From positions 554,351-618,350 of the forward strand of contig NZ_MKQR01000026.1 in assembly GCF_001940455.1 (NCBI RefSeq): a stretch of 64,000 nucleotides of DNA, written 5' to 3'. Below are positions 25,401 through 32,921 of the stretch, piece after piece; the first letter of the stretch is position 1; each line of letters begins with the position of its first letter. Source of the stretch: Actinokineospora bangkokensis. GTDB taxonomy: Bacteria > Actinomycetota > Actinomycetes > Mycobacteriales > Pseudonocardiaceae. Made by a program: the position numbers and the translations under genes. The notes beneath the pieces are model-generated. The model ran no database searches. It worked only from the letters and a program-made list of their open reading frames with translations, and was not told the origin of the DNA.

Positions 25401-26457
25401 ACGGGTCGATCTTGGCGTTGGCCTTGGTCTCCTTGTAGATCGTCATGTTCCGCCACGCGGTGCCCGAGGCGTCCAGGGAGTTGGTCCAGCGGTGCTTCCA
25501 GAACACCTCGTTGCCGGTGAAGAAGGCGAGGTTGACCCCGGCGTCGCGGGCGGCCTCGACGTTGTCGCGCTGCTCGGCCGACCAGTACTCGTCGTGGCCC
25601 ACGGCCAGGAACACCCGGTGGTTCTTGATGAGCTGGCCGCGGCGGGCGCTGTCGACGTTGGTCGAGTACGTCATGTCGTACCCGTTGGCCTCCATGAACT
25701 TCAGCATCGGGTACTCGGCGTTGAAGATGTAGTTCTCCTCGCCGCCGCCGGTGATCGGGCGGTTGTAGCTCACGCCGTAGGAGGAGCCGCCGTCACCCGG
25801 GCCGGTGCCGGTGTAGAGGCTGTTGCCGCCGTAGCGGTTGTAGGCGTGCCAGGTGGCGTCGGCGGTCTGGAACAGGACCTTCGCGGTGCTGCTGTCGTCG
25901 CGCACCACGAACGGGACCTCGTTCTCACCGCCGGTGTCGTTGCGGTGCAGCACGGCGTAGTACAACCCGGACACGGCGTCGGCGGGCACCTGCCAACTGG
26001 CCGAGACGCCCCAGTTTCCGCAGTCGACCATCTGGGTCGGCCCGTCGACCAGGCACGCGGGCTGGTTCTGCACGCCGACGTGCAGGGCCTGGCCCACCTG
26101 CCGGGCGCCGAGGCCGCCGTACCAGCCGAGCCGGTAGATGGTGACCGAGTAGCTGCTCGCGTCGGTCTTCACCTTGAAGTCCACGGTGCCGCCGACGTTG
26201 GTGCTGATGTCGGTGGTGTACCCGGCGATGGAGTCGTCGATGCCCGCGACCTGCCAGTTGGCCGTACCCGCCTTGGTGTTCTCGCAGGCGACCTTGTTGG
26301 TCACCGGCGCGTCGCAGGCGGCGGCGGCCGCCGCCGGGGCGAACGCCACGACCGGCACCGCCACCGCACCCGCGGCCACCGCGGCCGCCGCAACCCGGGA
26401 GACCGCCCTCCGCACCGCTGGTCCGGGCCTGCCGAACCACATGCCGATGCCGCGCAT
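22429..26457 (-). CDS. Large secreted multidomain protein: DMFase-beta-like domain plus three DUF4082 repeats
   Basis: A 1342-residue exported protein. GGGAGGAG precedes the ATG, and a signal peptide ends near AAAAAAC (about residue 49). Residues 50-560 resemble the C-terminal domain of the N,N-dimethylformamidase large subunit (IYRLGWYGGLGARQ, GHDEYWSAEQRDNVEAARDAG, FFTGNEVFWKHRW). Then come an Ig-like domain, a DUF4082 domain, an SbsA/Big_5 Ig-like domain, DUF4082, Big_5 and a third DUF4082. Each DUF4082 starts with CPCS and contains GVKFYKG or GVRFYKG, THTGSLW and YWVDV. The substrate is unknown. Its place in the exopolysaccharide locus suggests it binds or acts on the surface polymer outside the cell. 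Confidence 0.85.
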   Translation of the reverse strand: MRGIGMWFGRPGPAVRRAVSRVAAAAVAAGAVAVPVVAFAPAAAAAACDAPVTNKVACENTKAGTANWQVAGIDDSIAGYTTDISTNVGGTVDFKVKTDASSYSVTIYRLGWYGGLGARQVGQALHVGVQNQPACLVDGPTQMVDCGNWGVSASWQVPADAVSGLYYAVLHRNDTGGENEVPFVVRDDSSTAKVLFQTADATWHAYNRYGGNSLYTGTGPGDGGSSYGVSYNRPITGGGEENYIFNAEYPMLKFMEANGYDMTYSTNVDSARRGQLIKNHRVFLAVGHDEYWSAEQRDNVEAARDAGVNLAFFTGNEVFWKHRWTNSLDASGTAWRNMTIYKETKANAKIDPSAQWTGTWRDPRFSPPSDGGRPENSLLGNLFTVNGRRDDSLSVPAAYGKMRLWRGTPLATMTSGSYTFQPGTLGYEWNSVEENGAQPAGVAQLSRTTVTMDGSYVLQNYGDVYKSGTKTHALTLYRAPSGALVFGAGTVQWAWGLDDEHAFRTDMPTSDIRIQQATVNLMADMGVQAGTLRTGTGLVAASASTDTAPPTVAINSTTNGTVAQSYTFGGSVSDAAGKVAGVEVSVDGSTWHAANWTAGTTTWNYTYTPPASGTATLRVRAVDDSANLSAVVSRAVTVNTRTCPCSIWASTDVPTTPAANDVSAVELGVKFTAATDGYIRGVKFYKGTGNSGTHTGSLWSATGQLLATGTFGAETATGWQTLAFPTAVAITGGTTYVASYHTDTGRYAADQDYFSKAPISVEPLTAKQSVAGDANGVYRVGASGFPSDSYRATNYWVDVVYALDPGPDTRPPAVASTSPGNNQGSVTLTAPISVTWDEPVTLSSAVVAVNGPNGGVSGSLSLSSDQKTVTFTPAQNWAGGTSYSVSTRAYDLAGNAPQNYTFSFKTGTPRASSCPCSVWDDFAVPATASVNDVSAIEVGTKVRFDVRGQVTGVKFYKGDANTGTHTGSLWDASGNRLATGTFANETANGWQTLLFSSPVNVQANTTYVVSYYAPNGRYAATGGYFSKSADYQSLHAVKDGTYGGNGLYRYGAGGGFPTGTYNATNYWVDVLWTAGANGDTTPPTIVSRTPAESATNVPLNSPVTMTFSEPVDLSSAQFSMTDPGWAKLGGALTISADQKTVTFTPSAPMVGGSYYLISMRIADANGVLMTGASLWNIWPTTTATCPCSLFSAATTPTVESANDTSPYELGVRFTAATGGYVKGVRFYKGSLNTGTHTGSLWDAAGNQLATGTFAGETATGWQTLLFATPVPITAGQTYVASYTTTVGRYAADSGYFNRTSVNSPPLAAGSNPNGVYRVGSGFPNSSYGGANYWVDVLFDQNQ

Positions 26458-26661
26458 CAGCGACTCCTCCCGGGAAAACCGAACCGCCCGCACGCGGCCC
26501 GGGACCGCACACGGTCCCGTATGGACCGCATCGACCTGCTGAAACCGTTTGTTACACCGTGGAAAAGGTATTGTGGAAAGCGTTGTTCTCGTCACTTCCT
26601 GACGTCACGCCAGCGCGGCGGGACGATTACCCGGAGTGCGAGGAACAGGCCGGGAAAGGGC

Positions 26662-27660
26662 TCAACGCCCGGATTCCGCGCGCCACCACGCGACCAGGTC
26701 GCGCAGCCCGTCGGCCATCCCCAGCTCCGGCTTCCAGCCCAGGTCGGCCGCGGCGGCGGAGATGTCGGCCAGCCTGCGGGTGACGCCGTTGACCTTGCGC
26801 TCCGGGCCGTGCTCGACGCCGAGGTCGGAGTCCATCGCCGCGAGCAGTGCCTGGGCCAGGCCGAGCAGGCTGGTCTCCTGGTTGCTGGCGATGTTGTACA
26901 CCCGGTCGGTGACGTCGGCGCGGGCGGCCAGCAGGTTCGCGCGGGCGATGTCGTGGACGTGCACGAAGTCCATCGTCTGCGCGCCGTCGCCGAAGATGAG
27001 CGGCGCCTTGCCGTCGGCGATGCGCTCCATCCAGCGGATCAGCACCTCGGTGTAGAGGCCGTGCACGTCCATCCGCGGTCCGTAGACGTTGAAGTAGCGC
27101 AGGGCGACGTAGTCCAGGTCGTACATCGCCTTGAAGCTGCGCAGCACGCCCTCGTTGAACGCCTTGGCGGCGCCGTAGAAGGTGTCGTTGTTGTACGGGT
27201 GGTGGCGCTCGGTGGTGGGGAACTCCTCGGCCAGCCCGTACACCGAGGCCGACGAGGACGCCACGACCTTCTTCACCCCGGCGGCCGCGGCCGCCTCCAG
27301 CACGGTGAAGGTGCCGTCCACCAGAACCTCCAGCGCCAGCCGGGGCTCCTCGGCGCACTGGGTGATGCGGATGGCGGCCAGGTGGAACACCAGGTCGACG
27401 CCGTCGGTCAGCTCCGCCACCAGCGCGCGGTCACCGATGTCGCCCTGGACGACGCGCAGCCGGTCGCCGTGCCGCTGGGCCTGGGCGAGGTTGGCCATCC
27501 GGCCGCGCACCAGGTTGTCCAGCACGACGACCTCGGCGGCACCGGCGTCGAGGAGCTGGTCGACGACGGCCGAGCCGATGGTGCCTGCGCCGCCGGTGAC
27601 CAGCGCGCGCTGTCCGGTGATCGGTTGGGCCTTCGCCGACGAACCGGGGGTGTCCGACAT
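26662..27660 (-). CDS. NAD-dependent UDP-sugar epimerase/dehydratase (SDR family)
   Basis: The 332-residue extended SDR has the NAD motif TGGAGTIGSAVVDQLLDAGA (from residue 22), FHLAAIR, the catalytic SSSASVYG region with Tyr and Lys in YGAAKAFNEG, and RYFNVYGPRMD, which is typical of UDP-glucose 4-epimerase-like enzymes. A preference for UDP-GlcNAc/GalNAc or UDP-glucuronate epimerisation is possible, the latter attractive because ugd is in the same locus. It ends 33 bp downstream on the minus strand from the acyltransferase gene. Confidence 0.87.
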   Translation of the reverse strand: MSDTPGSSAKAQPITGQRALVTGGAGTIGSAVVDQLLDAGAAEVVVLDNLVRGRMANLAQAQRHGDRLRVVQGDIGDRALVAELTDGVDLVFHLAAIRITQCAEEPRLALEVLVDGTFTVLEAAAAAGVKKVVASSSASVYGLAEEFPTTERHHPYNNDTFYGAAKAFNEGVLRSFKAMYDLDYVALRYFNVYGPRMDVHGLYTEVLIRWMERIADGKAPLIFGDGAQTMDFVHVHDIARANLLAARADVTDRVYNIASNQETSLLGLAQALLAAMDSDLGVEHGPERKVNGVTRRLADISAAAADLGWKPELGMADGLRDLVAWWRAESGR

Positions 27661-27693
27661 CAGGTGTTCCCTTTCTGCACTACGAGTCCTGGG

Positions 27694-28839
27694 TTAGCGG
27701 CGCGCTCGCGCGGCCCGCAGCTCGGCGAACGAGCGGTTGTCGATGAACGGGCGCTCGAACGCCCGGTGGAACGCGTACGACACGGCCAGCACCAGCGGCA
27801 CGCCCACGACGAGCAGCACGGCGAACCGGCGGGTGGTGTCGTCCACGACCCGGGTGACGAAGAAGTGGTACACCAGCCACAGCACCGGCAGGTGGATGAG
27901 GTAGACGCTGTAGGAGAAGTGGCCGACCACCCGGAAGGGCTTGCTGGCGAACACCGCCGACAGCGGGGACCACCCACCCGCGGTCATCAGCGCGAGCGCG
28001 AGCGCCACGCCGAGGCCCACCAGCAGGTCGATCTCGAAGTAGTGCGCGTCCACCCACACGGGCCCGCGGACGAAGGCCAGCGCGGCGAACCCGGCGAAGC
28101 ACGCGGCGCTCAGGCCGCCCACCAGCACCGGCACCCGCAGCCCGGAGCGCACGACCTCCGCGGCGACCACGCCGAAGACGAACAGCGCGAAGAACTGCGG
28201 GGTGAGGTTGCGGATCCCGTCCAGCGCCTCGACCTGCGCCGACGCCACCTGCGCGGCCACCACCAGGCCCAGGCCCAGCGCGCCGACCGCCCACCCGGGC
28301 AGCCGCCTGCGGGCCAGCAGCACCAGCGGGAACAGGAAGTAGATCTGCCACTCGATCGCGATCGACCAGAACGCCCCGTTGGGCCGCGGCGCGTCGACGA
28401 CGTCCTGCAGCAGCAGCGCGTGCACGACGATCCCCTTGAGCGACACCAGGTGCCCGGTGAACGCGGGGGTCACCACGCCGAAGACCAGCGCGGACAGCGC
28501 GAGCGCGGCCCAGTACGGCGGCAGGATGCGCCACGCCCGCCTGCGCAGGAACCGGCCCACCCCGCCCAGCCGGTAGTCGCGGCGTGCCGGGGCGATGGCC
28601 AGCGAGAAGCCGCTCACCACGATGAACACCGACACCGCGAGGTGGCCGTAGACCATCCACGACGCCCAGGCCGGGCCGGTGTCGCGCGGGTAGTCCGGGT
28701 AGGTGGTCAACCAGATGTGGTGCACCACGACGAAGACGGCCGCCAGCGCCCGCACACCGTCCACGAAGGACAGCCGGAGCGGGGTGGCGGTGGCGCGGTC
28801 GACCGCCCCACCGGCGGCGACCGCCTCGCCCGCGGTCAC
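27694..28839 (-). CDS. Acyltransferase 3 family (OafA-like) membrane protein
   Basis: A 381-residue membrane protein with about ten hydrophobic segments. RLSFVDGVRALAAVFVVVHHIW carries the conserved R-G/A-x-A-x-x-x-V-x-x-x-H pattern of the family, and FSIAIEWQIYF-like (SIAIEWQIYFLFPL) and HFSYSVYLIHLPV motifs follow. Such proteins transfer acetyl or other acyl groups to extracellular polysaccharides. The GTG start at 28837-28839 overlaps the TGA of the oxidoreductase upstream by 4 bp; the frame extends further upstream only as a shadow. Confidence 0.88.
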   Translation of the reverse strand: MTAGEAVAAGGAVDRATATPLRLSFVDGVRALAAVFVVVHHIWLTTYPDYPRDTGPAWASWMVYGHLAVSVFIVVSGFSLAIAPARRDYRLGGVGRFLRRRAWRILPPYWAALALSALVFGVVTPAFTGHLVSLKGIVVHALLLQDVVDAPRPNGAFWSIAIEWQIYFLFPLVLLARRRLPGWAVGALGLGLVVAAQVASAQVEALDGIRNLTPQFFALFVFGVVAAEVVRSGLRVPVLVGGLSAACFAGFAALAFVRGPVWVDAHYFEIDLLVGLGVALALALMTAGGWSPLSAVFASKPFRVVGHFSYSVYLIHLPVLWLVYHFFVTRVVDDTTRRFAVLLVVGVPLVLAVSYAFHRAFERPFIDNRSFAELRAARARR

Positions 28840-29942
28840 AGCAGCGCGCCCTCGGCGTGGTCGCCCGCGGCCAGGTCGGCCTCGCCCGACTCGTCGCCCA
28901 GCACCGGCAGGAACACCCCGCCCTGGGCCAGGCTCGCCGACGCGGCCTCCAGGATCGCCAGCACGCGCAGCCCGGAGCGGCCGTCGGTCAGCGGCGCGCG
29001 GCGCTCGGTGATGGCGTCGCGGAACTCGGCCATCACCGCCCGCAGCGCCTCGCGCTCGGGCAGCGCCGGGGCCACCATGTCGCCGGTGCGGTAGGAGATG
29101 ATCGCCTGCCGCCGCTCGCCCTCGGCCAGCTCGTCGGCCGCGGCCCGGTCGACGCCGCGGTCGTAGACCGAGAGCCGCTGGGTGGGGTTGAGGTCGTCCC
29201 AGACCACCGTGCGGGCCGAGCCGCCGATGACCATGGTGCGGATCTTGGTGGGGGACAGCCAGTTCACGTGCACGTGCGCCATCGCGCCGCCGGTGAGCTG
29301 GATGGTCAGGTGCGCCACGCAGGCGCGGCCCGCGCCGATCGGGTCCGACCCGTGCGCGGCCACCGCCAGCGGCCGCACGCCATCGGGCAGGATCGACAGG
29401 AAGATCGACAGGTCGTGCGGGGCCAGGTCCCACAGCACGTCGACGTCCGGCTGCACCAGGCCCAGGTTGATCCGCACCGAGTCCAGGTACTGCACGTCGC
29501 CGACACCCCCGGAGCGCACCAGCTCGCGCAGGTGCGCCACCGCCGGGGTGTAGCAGTAGGTGTGGTCGAGCATCAGGGTGAGCCCGCGCTCCTCGGCGGC
29601 GCGCACCAGCGCGGCCCCCTCGGCGTAGGTGGCCGCCAGCGGCTTCTCCACCAGCACGTGCTTGCCCGCCTCCAGCGCGGCCAGCGCGACCGGCAGGTGC
29701 GTCGCCGCCGGGGTGGCGATGGCGACCGCGTCCACCTCCGGGTCGGCCAGCACCGCGTCGAGGGAGTCGGAGACGGCGACGGTGGAGTACCCGCCGAGCA
29801 CCCGGCGGGCCCGCTCGGCGTCGAGGTCGCACAGGTACCGCAGGCGCACGCCCTCGGTGGCCTGGGCGTTGCGCACCAGGTTGGGGCCCCAGTACCCGGC
29901 GCCGATCACGGCGAGGCCGACCGGCCGCGTGCTGCTGTCCAT
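28836..29942 (-). CDS. Gfo/Idh/MocA family sugar oxidoreductase
   Basis: The 368-residue protein has an N-terminal Rossmann fold (LAVIGAGYWGPNLVRNAQ, residues 9-26), AVAIATPAATHLPVALAALEAGKHVLVEKPLA with the conserved EKP, and LMLDHTYCYTPAV. The C-terminal domain has VDVLWDLAPHDLSIFL, with the H-D pair typical of the family. In polysaccharide loci such enzymes oxidise position 3 of a UDP-sugar before transamination (the WlbA/WbpB step). With the WbpE-like and WbpD-like genes here, that route is plausible, but the GAGYWG branch is not itself diagnostic. Confidence 0.83.
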   Translation of the reverse strand: MDSSTRPVGLAVIGAGYWGPNLVRNAQATEGVRLRYLCDLDAERARRVLGGYSTVAVSDSLDAVLADPEVDAVAIATPAATHLPVALAALEAGKHVLVEKPLAATYAEGAALVRAAEERGLTLMLDHTYCYTPAVAHLRELVRSGGVGDVQYLDSVRINLGLVQPDVDVLWDLAPHDLSIFLSILPDGVRPLAVAAHGSDPIGAGRACVAHLTIQLTGGAMAHVHVNWLSPTKIRTMVIGGSARTVVWDDLNPTQRLSVYDRGVDRAAADELAEGERRQAIISYRTGDMVAPALPEREALRAVMAEFRDAITERRAPLTDGRSGLRVLAILEAASASLAQGGVFLPVLGDESGEADLAAGDHAEGALL

Positions 29943-29955
29943 TCCCTTGCCTTCT

Positions 29956-31476
29956 TCAGTAAGCGCCGTGGCCGCTGAGCACGGCCCGGACGGTCTTCCA
30001 GAGGATCACCGCGTCCAGCGCGAGCGACCAGTCCTCGACGTAGCGCAGGTCCAGCCGGACCGCTTCCTCCCACGGCAGGTCCGAGCGCCCGCTGACCTGC
30101 CACAGCCCGGTCAGGCCCGGCTTGACCAGCAGCCGCCGCCGCACGTCGGGGGCGTAGCGGGCGGTCTCCTCCGGCAGCGGCGGGCGCGGCCCGACCAGCG
30201 ACATCGACCCGGTGAGCACGTTGAACAGCTGCGGCAGCTCGTCGAGGGAGTAGCGGCGCAGCACCCCGCCCACCCGGGTGATCCGGGGGTCCTTGCGCAT
30301 CTTGAACAGCAGGCCGTGGCCCTCGTTGCGCTCGGCGAGCCCGGTGACCATCCGGTGCGCGCCGGTGACCATGGTGCGGAACTTGACGATGGTGAACTCG
30401 CGGCCGTCCTTGCCGACCCGGCGCTGCCGGTAGAACACCCCGCCGCGGCTGTCGACGGCGATGGCCAGCGCGATCGCCAGCATCACCGGGGACGCCACGG
30501 CCAGCAGCAGCAGCGCGCCGAGCCGGTCGAACACGTCCTTGACCACGCGCCGGGCGCCGGTGAACTGCGGCGCGCTCACCCGCAGCAGCGGCATGCCGAG
30601 CACGCCGTCGACGTGCAGGCGCGGGCCCGCGACCTCCATCAGCACGGGGGCGACGACCATGTCCGCGCCGCTGCCCTCCAGCCGCCACGCCAGCTGCTGC
30701 AACCGCTTGGGGGTCCAGTGCTGGTCGGGGGTGACGGCGACGATGCGGTAGCCGCCGCGGCGGGCGTGCGTGGCCAGGTCGCTGATGCGCCCCACCACCG
30801 GCACCCCGTCGAGGTGGTCGGAGTGCCCCGGCCCGCGGCCGTCGGTGGTGCACACCGCGTCCACGCGCCAGCCCAGGTGGGCCGAGCCGCGGGTGCGGGC
30901 GATGAGGTCGCGCATGGTGTGCGTGCTGCCCGCGGCCAGCACCGGCAGCAGGCAGCGGCCCTCGCGGCGCTTGCGGTGCAGGACGCGGCGCTGGGTGTAG
31001 CGGGAGGTGAACACGAGCACGGCGGTGACCGGGATGACGAGGAAGACCCACAGCCGCAGCCGGGCGATGTCGAACAGCAGCCCGCCCATGGACAGCACCA
31101 CCGCGCCGGTGAGGAACGCCCGGCCGAGCCTGCGGAACTCCTCCGCGCCCTGCCCCAGCGCCGCGGTGTTCCACGCGCGGTTGACCAGCAGCGAGAGCAC
31201 CAGCACGGCGAAGACGGTGACCCCGACCTCCCCGATCACCGGGTCGTCGGGGTGGATGCGGTACTGCACGAACCCGCCGCCGCCCACGACGCCGACGAGC
31301 ACGGACACCAGGTCCCAGAGGATGACGGCCGCGCGGTACCGCGGCTCCCACCCCGACACCGGGGGCAGCGACGGCTCCCCGGCGGGCAGCGAGCGCACGG
31401 CGGCCGACCGGCGCGGTGCCGGTCTGCCCGCGGCAGACTGCACCCCGCGGTGCGGGTAAGCGACCTCGTCACGCAT
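29956..31476 (-). CDS. Polyprenyl-phosphate sugar-1-phosphate transferase (WbaP/CpsE-like initiating enzyme)
   Basis: A 506-residue membrane protein that starts repeat-unit synthesis by moving a sugar-1-phosphate to undecaprenyl phosphate. There are four or five N-terminal membrane segments (about residues 45-155), a soluble CoA-binding-like domain, a further membrane segment (FDRLGALLLLAVASPVMLAIALAIA), and the catalytic domain: FYRQRRVGKDGREFTIVKFRTM, then RRYSLDELPQLFNVLTGSMSLVGPRPPLPEE, then KPGLTGLWQVSGRSDL. AGGGGAT lies upstream of the ATG at 31476. It is the first gene of the minus-strand cluster, so the main promoter should be at 31480-31680. Confidence 0.92.
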   Translation of the reverse strand: MRDEVAYPHRGVQSAAGRPAPRRSAAVRSLPAGEPSLPPVSGWEPRYRAAVILWDLVSVLVGVVGGGGFVQYRIHPDDPVIGEVGVTVFAVLVLSLLVNRAWNTAALGQGAEEFRRLGRAFLTGAVVLSMGGLLFDIARLRLWVFLVIPVTAVLVFTSRYTQRRVLHRKRREGRCLLPVLAAGSTHTMRDLIARTRGSAHLGWRVDAVCTTDGRGPGHSDHLDGVPVVGRISDLATHARRGGYRIVAVTPDQHWTPKRLQQLAWRLEGSGADMVVAPVLMEVAGPRLHVDGVLGMPLLRVSAPQFTGARRVVKDVFDRLGALLLLAVASPVMLAIALAIAVDSRGGVFYRQRRVGKDGREFTIVKFRTMVTGAHRMVTGLAERNEGHGLLFKMRKDPRITRVGGVLRRYSLDELPQLFNVLTGSMSLVGPRPPLPEETARYAPDVRRRLLVKPGLTGLWQVSGRSDLPWEEAVRLDLRYVEDWSLALDAVILWKTVRAVLSGHGAY

Positions 31477-32331
31477 CGTGCATCCCCTGGGTCGGGCACT
31501 CGGGCAGGGACCACCGGGCGAACGGTGGCGAGACCGCCCGCCGCTGGCGGTGGTGGAGCGGGCCGGTGTCCGAGAAGACCCTGGCCGCGATTCGTCTTTC
31601 GTTCGCTTCCACGCACCCGTTACACGCACCGTGAGGCAAGAACGCGCCTGTGGGGGACCCTGAACAGTTGATGGGCGCAAGAGCGACACTCTGCGTAGCA
31701 ATGTCCGAGACGCGTCCGCCACCAGCTCAGCCGCCCCCGACCCACCCTCCGCCGCAGGTGGCACGCCCTGCCCGGCCCCGCGAACTTGTCACCGACCGTG
31801 AAAACGCCCGCAGCGAATTCGACCACCCCTGCCAACCCCCGCACCGCACCCACGACACCCCCCGCCCCCGATCTCACTGTCCGCGCAGCGCCCGAAATAT
31901 CCAAACCGGACTCACATCCCCCGCGAACCCATTTCCCATCCCCACCGAAACCCGCCACCACCAGCACAACCACCCCCACCACATTCCCACCGGCAAGCAA
32001 TCAACCCCCCACGCCCCCACCCCACCACCTTCCCACCACACACCGTACGCCCACTTTCCGTAACAAAAGTAACTCCCATCACACCCGAACCACCCCCCGC
32101 CCACACGCACCCCACCCCGCACAACCCACCGCCACCACCCCACCACCCCCCGCACCCACATAGCGACCACCCAGTCCGCCCCCAAGATCACCCCACACCC
32201 CCACCCCTCCCCGCGCCCCGTGTCCCACATCACTCTCCACAACGTCCCCTCGCGCCCCCACGGCCCCACTCCCCGCTCCCCGCTCCCCGCTCCCCACCGC
32301 ACCAAAGCCACTTCCCAAGTCCCACGCCAAC
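31477..32331. other. Gene-free region with a strongly G-depleted plus strand
   Basis: 855 bp without a convincing gene. The 200 bp nearest 31476 probably hold the exopolysaccharide operon promoter. From about 31895 to 32335 the plus strand is almost only C and A, with T and very few G. Open frames here have low-complexity translations (Pro/Thr-rich or Gly/Val/Trp-rich) and no coding signature. Confidence 0.65.
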
Positions 32332-32364
32332 AAAAAACGCCCGCCCGGGAAATCCCGGACGGGC
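32332..32364 (-). terminator. Rho-independent terminator of the tRNA cluster
   Basis: On the minus strand a 12-bp stem (GCCCGTCCGGGA with TCCCGGGCGGGC, one mismatch) with a 2-nt loop is followed by G then TTTTTT. It starts 9 nt beyond the tRNA-Phe 3' end. Confidence 0.9.
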
Positions 32365-32372
32365 GCCTTCAG

Positions 32373-32446
32373 TGGCCAGGGGCGGGGTCGAACCGCCGAC
32401 CTACCGCTTTTCAGGCGGTCGCTCGTACCAACTGAGCTACCTGGCC
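32373..32446 (-). tRNA. tRNA-Phe (GAA)
   Basis: A 74-nt cloverleaf: acceptor GGCCAGG with CCTGGCC, D arm GCTC/GAGC, anticodon stem ACCGC/GCGGT with loop CTGAAAA (anticodon GAA), T arm GGCGG/CCGCC with TTCGACC, discriminator A. CCA is not encoded. It is the last tRNA of the Glu-Asp-Phe unit. Confidence 0.97.
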
Positions 32447-32537
32447 AAACCACTACCCCCCCGAAAACCAAACCGGTGCGCCAGCACCCGTACCAGCTAG
32501 ACCACGCTGGTCCCGGCACCAACCGCACCGTGGGGGT

Positions 32538-32556
32538 CTGGGGGGTCGCCCCCCAG
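32538..32556. other. Hairpin between tRNA-Asp and tRNA-Phe
   Basis: CTGGGGGG-TCG-CCCCCCAG makes a perfect 8-bp stem with a 3-nt loop in the 168-bp spacer between the two tRNAs. It could be a processing element or an internal terminator; no T-tract follows. Confidence 0.5.
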
Positions 32557-32614
32557 AAACCGCGGCAAGCGATCCCGCCTGCGCTCTCCGCAGGCAGGGA
32601 CCACCCATCGCTTG

Positions 32615-32688
32615 CGACCCTGACGGGACTCGAACCCGCGACCTTCGCCGTGACAGGGCGACGCGCTAACCAACTGCGCCACAGGGCC
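32615..32688 (-). tRNA. tRNA-Asp (GTC)
   Basis: A 74-nt cloverleaf: acceptor GGCCCTG with CAGGGTC (one G-T pair), anticodon stem TCGCC/GGCGA with loop CTGTCAC (anticodon GTC), T arm GCGGG/CCCGT with TTCGAGT, discriminator G as expected for Asp. CCA is not encoded. Confidence 0.96.
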
Positions 32689-32740
32689 ATGCTGTACTGC
32701 TCGATCTTGCTGTCCTGCACACTACCGTACCGCTCCTGCG

Positions 32741-32813
32741 TGCTCCCAACGGGATTCGAACCCGCGCTGCCGCCTTGAAAGGGCGGAGTCCTAGGCCGCT
32801 AGACGATGGGAGC
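32741..32813 (-). tRNA. tRNA-Glu (TTC)
   Basis: A 73-nt cloverleaf: acceptor GCTCCCA with TGGGAGC, D-arm TCGTCTAGCGGCCTAGGA, anticodon stem CCGCC/GGCGG with loop CTTTCAA (anticodon TTC), T arm GCGGG/CCCGT, discriminator A. CCA is not encoded. It is the first gene of the tRNA unit. Confidence 0.96.
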
Positions 32814-32921
32814 CTGGTCTTGCTAGCTCGTGTCGCTGGGAGCACGCATAGCTTATGACATGCCCGTCCGACCGCCAAAACGGGGGGTGCGAACCGGGTC
32901 CGAGCTGGGCAAACCCGGGGG

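Noticed and set aside
22258-29094. A 2278-codon plus-strand open frame across several minus-strand genes
   Set aside because: It is a GC-driven shadow: no domains, Val/Gly/Arg/His-rich throughout, and it runs antisense through six well-supported genes.
31620-32063. Possible small proteins upstream of the initiating sugar transferase
   Set aside because: Frames on both strands give single-residue-biased sequences from the C/A-rich stretch, with no start signals and no codon-position bias.
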